Made by a program: the position numbers and the translations under genes. Under the pieces are notes generated by a model. The model did no database searches, was not told the origin of the DNA, and worked only from the letters and a program-made list of their open reading frames with translations. From contig NZ_JAAGNX010000003.1 in NCBI RefSeq assembly GCF_010500615.1, positions 496,001 to 560,000 on the forward strand: DNA of 64,000 nucleotides, given 5' to 3'. Numbering within the stretch: the first letter of the stretch is position 1; each line of letters opens with the position of its first letter. Below, in pieces: positions 26,475-35,303 of the stretch. The DNA is from Oceanipulchritudo coccoides (GTDB lineage Bacteria; Verrucomicrobiota; Verrucomicrobiia; Opitutales; Oceanipulchritudinaceae).

Positions 26475-26708
26475 ATGAAGAAGTCACTCACCGTGGGGGA
26501 ATTCAAGGCCCGGTTTTCGGATGTGTTGTCAATGGTTGAGGAGGGCGCGACCATCGAAGTCACATACGGCAGGAAGCGAAAGACGGTTGCCGTCCTCTCC
26601 CCTCCCCGGACAGCCAGGCCCCGCAAACTTGGCAAGCTCAAGGGTCGTGTGAAAGCGAGCTTTTCAAGGGACTGGAAGATCAGCGAGGAGGAGTTTCTCG
26701 GATCATGA
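26475..26708 (+). CDS. Phd/YefM-type antitoxin
   Basis: The 77-aa product begins MKKSLTVGEFKARFSDVLSM, the N-terminal Phd/YefM DNA-binding pattern, and has a basic C-terminal half that would wrap the toxin. It overlaps the following PIN-domain toxin gene by 4 bases. Phd-type antitoxins neutralise the toxin and repress the operon; the dyad over the promoter fits this. An in-frame ATG at 26430 lies upstream of the promoter and is rejected. Confidence 0.85.
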   Translation: MKKSLTVGEFKARFSDVLSMVEEGATIEVTYGRKRKTVAVLSPPRTARPRKLGKLKGRVKASFSRDWKISEEEFLGS

Positions 26709-27106
26709 AGATTCTTCTGGATACTCACACCCTTATCTGGGCACTCATCGATCCTCAGAAGCTCTCTAAAAAGGCCCGGGAGGCGCTTGAAAATTCTGCC
26801 AATACAGTATGCGTAAGTGCCATCAGCTTTTGGGAAATCAGCCTTAAACAAGGGCTTGGCAAGCTGAAGATAACCGGTGCCTCGGCGGAAGAGTTTCCGC
26901 AGTTTTGCGAGGAGCAGGGATGGCAGATTCTCCCGCTCGAACCACAGATTGCCGCTTTCTACGGAAAGCTCCCCATCAATGCCCTCCATCGGGATCCCTT
27001 TGACCGGATGCTTGCCCATCAGGCGGTGTCTATGGGCAGTCCTCTCGTATCAAAGGATAAAGCGCTTGAGGCATATGCGCCAAATGGCCTTGTCCGGCTC
27101 TGGTAA
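26705..27106 (+). CDS. PIN-domain ribonuclease toxin (VapC-like)
   Basis: A 133-aa PIN-domain protein starting MKILLDTHTLIWALID. The acidic metal-binding residues are D6, E44 (in SFWEISLKQ), D97/D100 (in HRDPFDRML) and D118. VapC toxins cleave tRNA or rRNA with Mg2+. The pair resembles the family annotated as VapC with Phd partners. It is intact and closed by its own stop, with no other mobile genes beside it. Confidence 0.9.
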   Translation: MKILLDTHTLIWALIDPQKLSKKAREALENSANTVCVSAISFWEISLKQGLGKLKITGASAEEFPQFCEEQGWQILPLEPQIAAFYGKLPINALHRDPFDRMLAHQAVSMGSPLVSKDKALEAYAPNGLVRLW

Positions 27107-27163
27107 ATTTTAAACAATCCAGAATTTCGGGAATAATCCTCCCGGCGAGCCGTCTTCTTTGGT

Positions 27164-27787
27164 ATGAGAGAATGCCTGACGATCCTCGCCTGCCTGTTCT
27201 GCCCCCTCGCCTACGGAGGGGTTCCGGACGATCCCGCCAAGGCCATGCCGCTGGAAACGGGCCAACCTGTCCCCAGCGTTGAGCTTCGTACAGTGGATGG
27301 GGAGACCGTTGATCTTTCGGTCCTGGCAGACGGACAACCCAGCATCTTTATTTTCTATCGCGGGAGCTGGTGCCCCTACTGCAACAAGCACCTGGCTTCC
27401 CTCGGTGATGTCCAGGATGACTTGAAGGCGCTCGGATACCAGATGCTGGCCATCAGTCCCGACAAGCCGGAAGGGCTCAAGGAGGCTGCTGAATCCAACA
27501 AGCTAAGCTACACGCTCCTTTCAGACAGCTCTGCCGAGGCGGCCAAAGCATTTGGTCTGGCGTTCAAGGTCGGCCTGGCAACCCGGACCTTGTACAGGGG
27601 CTATGGCATCAATCTCGAAGAAGCCTCGGGTGAGGACCATCACATTCTCCCAATACCCGCAGTCTATTTGACTGATGCCGAGGGAATCATCCAATACAAG
27701 TACGCCAATACGGATTACAAGGTGCGCCTCTCTGCAGAGGAGCTTCTTAAAGCGGCTGAGAAAAATGCAGCTACTGATGAAAACTAA
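27164..27787 (+). CDS. Secreted peroxiredoxin/thioredoxin-like protein (AhpC/TSA family)
   Basis: A 207-aa thioredoxin-fold protein with a short signal peptide (MRECLTILACLFCPLAYG). It has an AhpC/TSA-like core: FIFYRGSWCPYCNKHLASL with C70-P-Y-C73, then YQMLAISPDKPEGL and a proline-containing IPAVYLTDAEGIIQY. The CPYC pair suggests a disulphide-exchange or peroxide-reducing role outside the cytoplasm. First gene of a four-gene run (27164-30031) with a DUF4266-like lipoprotein, a beta-barrel and another thioredoxin-fold protein. Confidence 0.85.
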   Translation: MRECLTILACLFCPLAYGGVPDDPAKAMPLETGQPVPSVELRTVDGETVDLSVLADGQPSIFIFYRGSWCPYCNKHLASLGDVQDDLKALGYQMLAISPDKPEGLKEAAESNKLSYTLLSDSSAEAAKAFGLAFKVGLATRTLYRGYGINLEEASGEDHHILPIPAVYLTDAEGIIQYKYANTDYKVRLSAEELLKAAEKNAATDEN

Positions 27788-28007
27788 GCCGCTGAAGAGC
27801 ATTTCCGTTTTTGGAGTTGTGGCCATGCTATTGATTTCAGGCTGCGCGAGCCCGTCGATAAGCGATCAGGCACAACTCTCCCGATCGGCAATGCTCTTTT
27901 CCGACTCACCCGCTCTGGCAGGTTCGGCAGAGCTCATTTCAACGATTGAACCGGGTACCGACAGCCGCGGCGGGGCCAGCGCCTCCGGATGTACCGTTTG
28001 CCGATGA
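27777..28007 (+). CDS. DUF4266-like small lipoprotein
   Basis: A 76-aa product with a lipoprotein signal (VAMLLISGCAS, Cys at about 22). The short mature part ends GGASASGCTVCR. That resembles DUF4266 proteins, which have a glycine-rich tail with closely spaced cysteines (GGGCGCN type). It overlaps the upstream gene by 11 bases and the next by an ATGA. An ATG at 27765 is an alternative start. DUF4266 genes are known to sit beside thioredoxin-fold and beta-barrel genes, matching this context. Function unknown. Confidence 0.7.
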   Translation: MKTKPLKSISVFGVVAMLLISGCASPSISDQAQLSRSAMLFSDSPALAGSAELISTIEPGTDSRGGASASGCTVCR

Positions 28008-29113
28008 AGCGCTCCCTGCTTTCAACCACGCTGTTCTCCTGTCTTGCGCTTGCCGCACTCGCACAGGAATCGCCCTTGCTGGATGCCTCCGGCGAATGGC
28101 TTGAAAGTGATGATGTCCGTGTTCAAACGGCATGGACCTCCATCCAGGCACCGTTGGCTGTGGACCTCATGATCAGCGGGCGCGTGGACTACATGGGCCA
28201 TCGGATTGAGTATCAACCCAACGCACCGATCGATCCCTTCGGCGAAGCGGTGCAAATCGATGAGACCCAGGTCGGGCTCCAATTGGATTTAGAGAAACGA
28301 AGAAACCGGCACCAGATAACAGCTTCCTTGAACGCTTATGACGGTTTCCGTAATTTCTCTTCCATCTGGATTGACCGGTATTATCGCCAACAATACGGCC
28401 AGGGTGGAATCCCGGGAGTATCCTATGAATCCCCCGAGCCAAAGGGTTTCGGGACTAACTTTTCCTATCGCTATGAAGCCATTCCAGCCGCGGGGTATTT
28501 AACCGTTTCCATCGGATTTCTTCGGGACACAGTGGCCCCGGGATACGAGATTGAGGACCTTGGAACTTCCTTTGAACTCGTCCAGGGCGAAGACAGTTTG
28601 AACACATGGACCGGATCAATTGAATGGGAGGGTGTGGTCAATTCAAGGGCAAGAACCCGGCAGACCATTAGAATCACCAATACGACGGAAAGAGACCCGC
28701 GCTATGGATGGTCAGGTGCCCTCAATTTCCTGATCAGCGACAAATGGATCTCACGCACAAATGGTGCCTACGCGACTGAGGACCCGGACTTTGAGGCGTG
28801 GTCGCTTTCGCAGACAATTGAATGTGCGATACATCCCCGCTGGTCGCTCAGCGCGACTTTTCGATATTACAAGGATACCGGCCAAATTGAGGCCGCCAAC
28901 CTTATCTCATCCGCGGCCCCCGAGTTATCCACCCGTCAGGCCTTCATCGCCCTGCGCTACGAGTCCGAGGATCAACTTTCCAGTTACAGCTTCAGTGTGG
29001 GGCCCTACGAAACCCACTACGGGCAAACAGGCATCGGTACCGAACGTTTTTTCTACCTCTATCAGGATCGTGACTGGCTATGGGCCCGCATTTCCGGGCG
29101 CATCGTCTTTTAA
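28004..29113 (+). CDS. Outer-membrane beta-barrel-like protein
   Basis: From the ATG at 28004 the product is 369 aa with a signal peptide (MKRSLLSTTLFSCLALAALA). It has alternating hydrophobic/polar strands throughout and ends with an aromatic residue (ISGRIVF), the usual C-terminal mark of an outer-membrane barrel. In other genomes this place beside DUF4266 is often held by a DUF3570 protein. The typical DUF3570 motifs are not evident here, so I leave the family open. Confidence 0.68.
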   Translation: MKRSLLSTTLFSCLALAALAQESPLLDASGEWLESDDVRVQTAWTSIQAPLAVDLMISGRVDYMGHRIEYQPNAPIDPFGEAVQIDETQVGLQLDLEKRRNRHQITASLNAYDGFRNFSSIWIDRYYRQQYGQGGIPGVSYESPEPKGFGTNFSYRYEAIPAAGYLTVSIGFLRDTVAPGYEIEDLGTSFELVQGEDSLNTWTGSIEWEGVVNSRARTRQTIRITNTTERDPRYGWSGALNFLISDKWISRTNGAYATEDPDFEAWSLSQTIECAIHPRWSLSATFRYYKDTGQIEAANLISSAAPELSTRQAFIALRYESEDQLSSYSFSVGPYETHYGQTGIGTERFFYLYQDRDWLWARISGRIVF

Positions 29114-29131
29114 TTCAACCCCCTCATCCCT

Positions 29132-30031
29132 GTGAAAGTCATAAAATCCATTCTAATTCTCCTCCCGGTAATTCCTGCTCTTCTCATCGCCCAAACCTAT
29201 CAGGTCGGGGACATCGTGGATGACTACAGCTTCACAGATTATACGACCGGCGAAACGGTTTCCCTTTACGAATTGGGCGAGCAAGGCGGTGTCCTTGTCC
29301 TCGAATGGTTTGCCTGGTGGTGCCCGTTCTGCGCGAATGCCGCTGCGAATGTAGAAGAAGGTATTGTCGAGTACTACGCCTTGAGAGGCGGCAATCCCGC
29401 CGGCCTCCCGGTCCGCCACATTGGCCTCAATGTGCAGGGAGGAGCCCGATCCCAGAGTGATACCTTTATTGCAAGGTATGGACTTGAAACCGTCATGGAG
29501 GATTACAACCGGGACTTCTTTGATCTCTTCTCTCCCAACGGTGGACAGCCCTTGTTTGTCATCATCAATGCCGAGGCAAACTCACCGTCCGCTGAACAAT
29601 GGGAAGTCCTCTACACACGGCTGAACTACCTCGGCAATGAAGCCCCGGACATTTCGGCCCTCATGCGGCCCGTTATCGACGGCATAGAAGCGGGAGCCCC
29701 TGACGCTACTGTCGAAACCACCTTTCCCGGAATCAATAACCCCACCGGAAACTGGTACCAAAGTGAATGGTTCGGAATCTTCGAAGGCTCAAATTTCCCA
29801 TTCATCAGCCACATGGAATTTGGATACGGATACGTTGAATCGACAAGCGAACCCGAGGTATTCTATTTCTACGATACGGAATGGAAATGGCTCTTCACCA
29901 GCAAGGGAATGTACCCCTTCTTCTATTCATTTGAAACGGACAACTGGCTCATCTATTCCCTCGGCTCCATGGGCGAGTGGTTTTTTGACTACAACTCCAT
30001 GGAATGGCGTAACATGCCTCCCGGATCATAA
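29132..30031 (+). CDS. Secreted thioredoxin-fold protein with C-terminal W/Y-rich module
   Basis: A 299-aa protein in two parts. After a signal peptide (about 1-20) comes a TlpA/thioredoxin-like domain with VLEWFAWWCPFCANA (C64-P-F-C67). From about residue 200 onward there is a W/Y/F-rich module (NWYQSEWFGIFEGSNFPFIS, FYFYDTEWKWLFTSKGMYPF). The module matches those in the genes at 25531 and 51276. It starts at GTG 29132, 18 bases after the barrel gene. Likely extracytoplasmic thiol chemistry, with the module for anchoring or binding (inference). Confidence 0.8.
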   Translation: MKVIKSILILLPVIPALLIAQTYQVGDIVDDYSFTDYTTGETVSLYELGEQGGVLVLEWFAWWCPFCANAAANVEEGIVEYYALRGGNPAGLPVRHIGLNVQGGARSQSDTFIARYGLETVMEDYNRDFFDLFSPNGGQPLFVIINAEANSPSAEQWEVLYTRLNYLGNEAPDISALMRPVIDGIEAGAPDATVETTFPGINNPTGNWYQSEWFGIFEGSNFPFISHMEFGYGYVESTSEPEVFYFYDTEWKWLFTSKGMYPFFYSFETDNWLIYSLGSMGEWFFDYNSMEWRNMPPGS

Positions 30032-30268
30032 CAGGGAAATTTCCCCGGGAACCTCGATTACTTTGTTCCGGCTCTTTTCGCCGGCGACAATAGTCACTTT
30101 ACGCTTAAGACAGCCAAAGTGCTTTGCCAGCAGCTCACATAGCGCTTTGTTGGCCTTTCCGTCTTCTGGAACCGCTTGTAGTTTGATTTTCAGTACACCG
30201 TCATGGAGCCCGACCACCTGATCGCGACCGGCATTCGGAATGACCCGCACGCTGATCCGACGGGACAT
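30026..30268 (-). CDS. DUF167/YggU family protein
   Basis: An 80-aa protein with the DUF167 pattern: RVIPNAGRDQVVG, LKIKLQAVPEDGKANKALCE and LAKHFGCLKRKVTIVAGEKSRNKV (quoted in parts). Fold known, function unknown. It follows pheA by 3 bases and overlaps the 3' end of the convergent gene at 29132 by 6 bases. Confidence 0.9.
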   Translation of the reverse strand: MSRRISVRVIPNAGRDQVVGLHDGVLKIKLQAVPEDGKANKALCELLAKHFGCLKRKVTIVAGEKSRNKVIEVPGEISLL

Positions 30269-30271
30269 CTC

Positions 30272-31342
30272 CTAAAGCCCGGAATTCGGGTAACTGCCGA
30301 GTAGCTTGAGGACCGGACAGATGCCCTCCAGTTCCTCCAGTGCCTCTTTCACATGGGGTTCGTCCTGGTGGCCGATGATATCGACATAGAAATAGTAGTC
30401 CCATGCCTTGCGACGGCTCGGGCGCGATTCAATCTTGCAGAGATTAATCCCGCGTGAGCTGAAGGGAGTCAGGGCCTTGAGCAGGCTACCCGCCTCATCG
30501 TGGAGTGAAAAAGCAAGACTGGTCTTGTCGCGACCCTCGCCCAGCAGCGGTGTCGGTGTCCGGCCAATAACCAGAAAGCGGGTCACGTTATCGGTCTTGT
30601 CCATGACGTTTTCCTCGACGATGGGGACCTTGTACAGCTCGGCGGCGATCCGGCTGGCAATTGCCGCGGCCTCCGGGTTCTTGGCGGCATACTCCACCGA
30701 GGCGGCCGTGCTGGCGGAATCCACCAGCTCCACACCGGGCAGCATCCGGGCCAGCCATTGGCGGCACTGGCCGAGGGCATTGTCCTTCGAATGGACACTC
30801 TTGATCTTCTCCAGCGGTGACTGGGAGATCAGGCAATGGGAGATCTTCAGGTAGATCTGGGCGACAATGGTCAGCTCGGACTCAACCAGCATGTCGAGCG
30901 TACTGATGACGGTTCCCTGGGTGGAATTTTCCACCGGAACCACCCCGTAATCCGCATCGCCCCGACAGACCGAGGTGAAAACATCCGGGACTGAATTCAT
31001 CGGCGTAAATGGAATGCTGGAACCAAAATTCTTGAGGGCGGCCTGATGCGTGTACGTCGCCTCGGGGCCGAGGTAGGCCACCTTGAGCGGCTTCTCCAGT
31101 GAGATTGCCGCGGAAATTATTTCCCGGTAAATGGCGCGTACTGCCTCCGCGGGCAATGGGCCCTGGTTGTTGGCGGTCAGTTTGCCGAAGACCTCCTCCT
31201 CGCGGCTGGGCACGTAGACTTCCATCCCGCGCTCAAGCTTGTAATGGCCGACTTTCTGAGCCAGCTGTACACGCTTGTTGAGCCGCTCCAGCAGTTCCTG
31301 GTCAATCGAATCGATTTCTTTTCTCAGTGCGTCCAAGTCCAT
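30272..31342 (-). CDS. pheA: Bifunctional chorismate mutase / prephenate dehydratase
   Basis: P-protein of phenylalanine synthesis: chorismate to prephenate to phenylpyruvate. The 356-aa product has an AroQ-type chorismate mutase domain (about 1-85; LRKEIDSIDQELLERLNKRV, EREE-like PSREEEV). A prephenate dehydratase domain follows (KVAYLGPEATYTHQAALKNF, VPVENSTQGTV, DNVTRFLVIGR), then an ACT domain for Phe feedback (GSLLKALTPFSSRGINL, KIESRPSRRKAWDYYFYVD in part). No Shine-Dalgarno is obvious. A palindromic repeat lies directly upstream. Confidence 0.95.
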   Translation of the reverse strand: MDLDALRKEIDSIDQELLERLNKRVQLAQKVGHYKLERGMEVYVPSREEEVFGKLTANNQGPLPAEAVRAIYREIISAAISLEKPLKVAYLGPEATYTHQAALKNFGSSIPFTPMNSVPDVFTSVCRGDADYGVVPVENSTQGTVISTLDMLVESELTIVAQIYLKISHCLISQSPLEKIKSVHSKDNALGQCRQWLARMLPGVELVDSASTAASVEYAAKNPEAAAIASRIAAELYKVPIVEENVMDKTDNVTRFLVIGRTPTPLLGEGRDKTSLAFSLHDEAGSLLKALTPFSSRGINLCKIESRPSRRKAWDYYFYVDIIGHQDEPHVKEALEELEGICPVLKLLGSYPNSGL

Positions 31343-31357
31343 TGTTCAAATAAAGTT

Positions 31358-31444
31358 AACTACGAATCGCGCGAATCACCCCAATAGATAATTCTATTCT
31401 CAAAGTTTTTTGAGTGATTCGAAAGATTCGTGCGATTCGTAGTT
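31358..31444. repeat. REP-like palindromic intergenic element (ATTCGTG type)
   Basis: AACTACGAATCGC (31358-31370) is repeated inverted as GCGATTCGTAGTT (31432-31444). Inside, CGAATCAC (31372-31379) pairs with GTGATTCG (31414-31421). An inner AATAGA/TCTATT dyad fills the middle. It fills the pheA-scpB gap and could fold into a long cruciform or RNA hairpin. Similar GATTCGTG/CACGAAT palindromes occur in many bacterial genomes. Confidence 0.8.
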
Positions 31445-31450
31445 GTCATG

Positions 31451-32179
31451 TTACTCCTGTTCGACTTCGGCAAGGCCCATTTCCTTGTCGGAAATCTGCT
31501 CCTCCGGCATTGTGGCCGAACGAATCCATTCGGTAATCTGGTTCGGGGAAAGAACATCGCTTGAGGGCAGTTCCTCAAGGCTCTTCAATCCGCAGAATTC
31601 AAGAAATCCGTCCGTGGTTCCATATTGCAGAGGGCGCCCTGGCAATTCTGCCCGCCCAATCACAAAGACCAACTCCCGCTCCATTAACTTGTTCAAGGCG
31701 CTATCGGCGGATACCCCGCGAATTGCCTCAATCTCTGAACGGGTCACCGGTTGTCGGTAAGCCACAATCGCCAGGGTTTCCATGGCGGCCGGGCTGAGCC
31801 GTTGCGGGCGCGGCTCATCACGGAGCAAGCGGACCCAGTCGGCATAGCGAGGGGAAACCGCGAGCCGGTACCCATTGGGGCCCTCCCTGAGCCGGAATAC
31901 TTCGTCCGATTCCTTCAGGTCGTCAGCGATGGAGTCCATTGCGTCCCGGATCTGGGCAGAGGTCAGCAGGGAGGGAACCTGGTCCAGCAGGTCGCGCATC
32001 ACTTCCTGCCCGTCCTCATCAGCCTGTCCCGGGCCATCGGCCGATTCCTCCTGATCTTCCAAATACTGTTCAGCGCGCTCATGGTAGCGCGTGATCACAG
32101 CCTGCACATCCTTGATCGAGAGCGGCTCGTTGGTGGAGTGCAGAAGGGTCAGCAAGGTCTTTTTCAGGTCAAATTCCAT
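31451..32179 (-). CDS. scpB: Segregation and condensation protein B
   Basis: ScpB binds the kleisin ScpA in the SMC complex. The product (242 aa from the ATG at 32179) has two winged-helix domains. The key second-domain motif is RLSPAAMETLAIVAYRQPVT followed by RSEIEAIRGVSAD, and GRAELPGRPLQYGTTDGFLE near the end. An upstream in-frame ATG at 32206 is possible. It has an acidic insert near residue 50 (EDQEESADGPGQADEDGQ). No scpA neighbour is seen. Confidence 0.93.
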   Translation of the reverse strand: MEFDLKKTLLTLLHSTNEPLSIKDVQAVITRYHERAEQYLEDQEESADGPGQADEDGQEVMRDLLDQVPSLLTSAQIRDAMDSIADDLKESDEVFRLREGPNGYRLAVSPRYADWVRLLRDEPRPQRLSPAAMETLAIVAYRQPVTRSEIEAIRGVSADSALNKLMERELVFVIGRAELPGRPLQYGTTDGFLEFCGLKSLEELPSSDVLSPNQITEWIRSATMPEEQISDKEMGLAEVEQE

Positions 32180-32336
32180 ATTCCAAAAGGGACAATGTGC
32201 GATCATTCAACCCCTGCCTCAAATCATGGCAATAGTTCTTTTATGCGATCCTCGGGCAGGTTCAGGCTGACCTCCCCTGCCCTTTTCCGGTTTCTACCCT
32301 TGCCAGAAGCCCACTCGTTGGGAGAATTTCGACTGT

Positions 32337-32591
32337 GTGAATGAGCCGTCCGACACGCCCGTCCCCCAACAACAAGCCAACAATCCCCTCCACGGGATCA
32401 AACTTGAGCTGATTGTCACCGACCTTGTCGACAAGTACGGCTGGGAAGAGCTGGCCGAGCGGATCCGGATTCGCTGCTTCCAGTTCGATCCCTCAGTCAA
32501 ATCCAGCCTCAAGTTCCTTCGGCGAACCCCTTGGGCACGGGAGAAAGTGGAACAACTCTACCTCGACAGTTTCAACCAATCAAATCCATGA
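32337..32591 (+). CDS. DUF2132 / VF530 family protein
   Basis: An 84-aa protein with the complete DUF2132 pattern: [40 protein letters not shown] and [16 protein letters not shown]. The fold (VF530) is suggested to bind DNA, but the function is unknown. It starts at GTG 32337 with GGGAG about 12 bases upstream. It overlaps the next gene by 4 bases (ATGA), so the two are coupled. Confidence 0.92.
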   Translation: MNEPSDTPVPQQQANNPLHGIKLELIVTDLVDKYGWEELAERIRIRCFQFDPSVKSSLKFLRRTPWAREKVEQLYLDSFNQSNP

Positions 32592-33463
32592 GCAGCCAGG
32601 AACAGAAAATCAAAATCGGGAAAGTCAGCAGGCTTCGTGTCGTCACCGCTCTCGATTTCGGGCTCTATCTCGATGGAGGTGAGGAGCTTGGGGAGATTCT
32701 CCTTCCACTACGCTACGTCCCCGAGGGCTGCGATGTCGATGACTGGGTGGAAGTCTTCCTTTACCTCGATTCCGAGGACCGCCTCATTGCCACCACGGAG
32801 ACGCCTTACGCAATGGTCAATGAACTGGCCTGTCTGCGGGTTGTCGACACGACGCCCAGTGGGGCCTTCCTTGATTGGGGCCTTTCCAAAGACCTTCTGG
32901 TCCCCTTTCGCGAGCAACGGGAGCGCATGGTGCGCGATAGATTCTACATTGTTTACATCTATTTTGATACCGCCAGCGAACGCCTTGTCGCGACCTCAAA
33001 GGTCCACAAGTACATCAATGTAAAGGCCAGCAATTACTCCCCGGGTGACGAGGTGAAATTGATTATCGGGAATGAATTTGATCTCGGATACAATGTCATC
33101 ATCGACAAGCGCTTTGTCGGCGTTGTTTTCCGCAATGAGGTGTTCCAGACCCTCGAACCGGGACAGCACATCACCGGCTACATCAAGGCACAGCGCCCGG
33201 ACGGCAAAATTGATGTCGAGCTGCAGCGCTCGGGCAATTACGATCCGCGCGAACTCTGGGAACAGGTCATTTCCGAACTGGAAAAGAACGACGGCTTTCT
33301 GCCATTCAACGACGCCACCCCGCCCGAGGAAATCTACGAGCGCTTCAAGGTGAGCAAACGGGCCTACAAAAAGGCCATTGGCGGACTCTACAAGCGCCGC
33401 CTCATCACCATCGAGGATGGGGGAATCCGGAAAGCTGTAGTTCCGCCTTCGAGCGGTCTTTGA
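32588..33463 (+). CDS. CvfB-like S1 RNA-binding protein
   Basis: A 291-aa product starting [20 protein letters not shown]. It matches the YitL/CvfB layout: repeated S1-like domains ([39 protein letters not shown]) and a C-terminal winged helix ([27 protein letters not shown]). CvfB proteins bind RNA and affect virulence gene expression in Firmicutes; here the role is unknown. The last residues (VPPSSGL) are encoded by a copy of the REP repeat, so the repeat has supplied the stop codon. Confidence 0.88.
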   Translation: MSSQEQKIKIGKVSRLRVVTALDFGLYLDGGEELGEILLPLRYVPEGCDVDDWVEVFLYLDSEDRLIATTETPYAMVNELACLRVVDTTPSGAFLDWGLSKDLLVPFREQRERMVRDRFYIVYIYFDTASERLVATSKVHKYINVKASNYSPGDEVKLIIGNEFDLGYNVIIDKRFVGVVFRNEVFQTLEPGQHITGYIKAQRPDGKIDVELQRSGNYDPRELWEQVISELEKNDGFLPFNDATPPEEIYERFKVSKRAYKKAIGGLYKRRLITIEDGGIRKAVVPPSSGL

Positions 33464-33522
33464 GGCTGGAGTTCCGCCTTCAGGCGGTCTCAGGTTGCAG
33501 ACCGCCTGAAGGCGGAACTCCA
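33439..33522. repeat. REP-type perfect hairpin with a degenerate direct copy
   Basis: A 24-base arm (33467-33490, core GTTCCGCCTTCAGGCGGTCT) is perfectly inverted at 33499-33522, leaving an 8-base loop (CAGGTTGC). A near copy of one arm, AGTTCCGCCTTCGAGCGGTC, lies just before it (33439-33458) and overlaps the 3' end of the cvfB-like gene. This GTTCCGCCTTCAGGCGG palindrome looks like a dispersed REP element, and could also act as a terminator between the two genes. Confidence 0.9.
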
Positions 33523-33603
33523 ACTATATTCCAAGCGAGACTACAGCCCAACAATTACCATCTTGACCTTATTCTTCAGTCTTTTGTCTTTATCCACTTC
33601 ACC

Positions 33604-35298
33604 ATGACCGATTCAAAAAACCGCACTTATTCTTCCCAGGTTGTTGACGGATACGACCGGGCACCCAGCCGATCAATGCTCCGGGCCGTTGGCTTCGGGG
33701 ATGAGGATTTCCAAAAGCCACAGATTGGCATTGCCTCCACATGGAGCGACTTGACCCCGTGCAATATGCACATTGATGACCTCGCCCGGCATGCTGCCTC
33801 AGGAGCGGAGGCCGCCGGCGCCAAGCCGGTCTCCTTCGGGACAATCACCGTCTCCGACGGGATCAGCATGGGCACGATGGGGATGCGTTACAGCTTGGTC
33901 TCACGCGAGGTCATTGCCGACAGCGTGGAAACCGTGACCGCCGCGGAGGGCTTTGACGGGCTCGTTGCCATCGGCGGGTGCGACAAGAACATGCCGGGTT
34001 GCATGATTGCCATCGCGCGCTTGAACCGCCCCGCTGTCTTTGTCTATGGCGGGACCATCTTGCCTGGCCTGCACAAGGACAAGCCGGTCGACATTGTCTC
34101 GGTCTTTGAAGCGGTCGGTAAGCGCGCACAGGACCTCATTGACGACAAGGAACTGACAGAGGTCGAGAAATGCGCCATTCCGGGTCCGGGCTCGTGCGGT
34201 GGCATGTATACGGCCAACACCATGGCCAGCGCAATTGAAGCAATGGGGATGAGTTTGCCCAATTCCAGCGCCCAGTTGGCCATCTCAAAGGACAAGCGGG
34301 AAGATTGTGAAAATGCGGGCAAGGCGGTCTACCACATGATCCAGGCTGGCATCACGCCCAAGCAGATCATGACGCGTAAGGCCTTTGAAAATGCCATCAC
34401 GGTGACAATTGCCCTTGGCGGATCAACGAACGCGGTCCTGCACCTGCTGGCCATTGCCCACGCAGTCGATGTGGAACTCTCCCTCGATGACTTTTCCGAA
34501 ATCGGGAAGCGGGTCCCTGTCTTGTGTGACCTCAAGCCGTCCGGCAAATACAACATGAGCCACTTCAGCCGGATCGGCGGAGTGACGCCACTCATGAAGA
34601 TGCTCCTTGAAAAGGGGCTCCTCCACGGGGATTGCATGACGGTCACCGGCAGGACAATGGCCGAGAATCTCGCTGACGTTCCTCACTACGATGCGGATCA
34701 GGACATTGTCATGTCCTTCGAAAACCCGATCAAGGAGGACAGCCACCTGCGTATTCTCTACGGCAATCTCGCTCCGACGGGCGCAGTGGCCAAGATTTCC
34801 GGCAAGGAGGGACTCACCTTCTCCGGAAAGGCGATTATTTATGAATCAGAGGAAGCGGCCCAGAAGGGCATCCTCGACAAGACGGTCCAGGCCGGGCATG
34901 TCGTGGTCATTCGCAACGAAGGTCCCGTCGGCGGGCCAGGCATGCGCGAGATGTTGGGCCCCACAAGCGCCATCATGGGACGCGGGCTTGGCAAGGAAGT
35001 CGCCCTGATCACCGACGGCCGTTTTTCCGGCGGAAGCCATGGTTTTGTTATCGGGCACATCACGCCTGAGGCCGCTGTCGGTGGCCCAATCGGCATTATC
35101 AAGGATGGCGATGAGATCACCATCGATGCCAATTCAAACGAGATCAATGTGATCCTCCCGGAAGGTGAGCTGGAAAAGCGACTGGAAGCCTACAAGGCCC
35201 CCGGTTGTCCCGAAAAGCGCGGCGTTCTCGCCAAATACGCCGCAACAGTTGCCTCGGCTTCCGAGGGAGCGGTCACTGACAAGTACTTGTCCAAATAA
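33604..35298 (+). CDS. ilvD: Dihydroxy-acid dehydratase
   Basis: IlvD dehydrates 2,3-dihydroxy-acids to 2-keto acids in Ile/Val synthesis, using an Fe-S cluster. From the ATG at 33604 the product is 564 aa. Motifs: [20 protein letters not shown] (ILVD/EDD signature with cluster Cys), [43 protein letters not shown], and [20 protein letters not shown] (second signature). The open frame back to 33460 is the translated REP repeat and is not part of the protein. Confidence 0.97.
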   Translation: MTDSKNRTYSSQVVDGYDRAPSRSMLRAVGFGDEDFQKPQIGIASTWSDLTPCNMHIDDLARHAASGAEAAGAKPVSFGTITVSDGISMGTMGMRYSLVSREVIADSVETVTAAEGFDGLVAIGGCDKNMPGCMIAIARLNRPAVFVYGGTILPGLHKDKPVDIVSVFEAVGKRAQDLIDDKELTEVEKCAIPGPGSCGGMYTANTMASAIEAMGMSLPNSSAQLAISKDKREDCENAGKAVYHMIQAGITPKQIMTRKAFENAITVTIALGGSTNAVLHLLAIAHAVDVELSLDDFSEIGKRVPVLCDLKPSGKYNMSHFSRIGGVTPLMKMLLEKGLLHGDCMTVTGRTMAENLADVPHYDADQDIVMSFENPIKEDSHLRILYGNLAPTGAVAKISGKEGLTFSGKAIIYESEEAAQKGILDKTVQAGHVVVIRNEGPVGGPGMREMLGPTSAIMGRGLGKEVALITDGRFSGGSHGFVIGHITPEAAVGGPIGIIKDGDEITIDANSNEINVILPEGELEKRLEAYKAPGCPEKRGVLAKYAATVASASEGAVTDKYLSK

Positions 35299-35303
35299 AT
35301 TTT

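Noticed and set aside
28004-29113. DUF3570 name for the beta-barrel gene
   Set aside because: Position beside a DUF4266-like gene suggests it, but the motifs I associate with DUF3570 are not visible.
33460-33603. N-terminal extension of IlvD
   Set aside because: It is a translation of the REP palindrome; the ATG at 33604 gives the family start.
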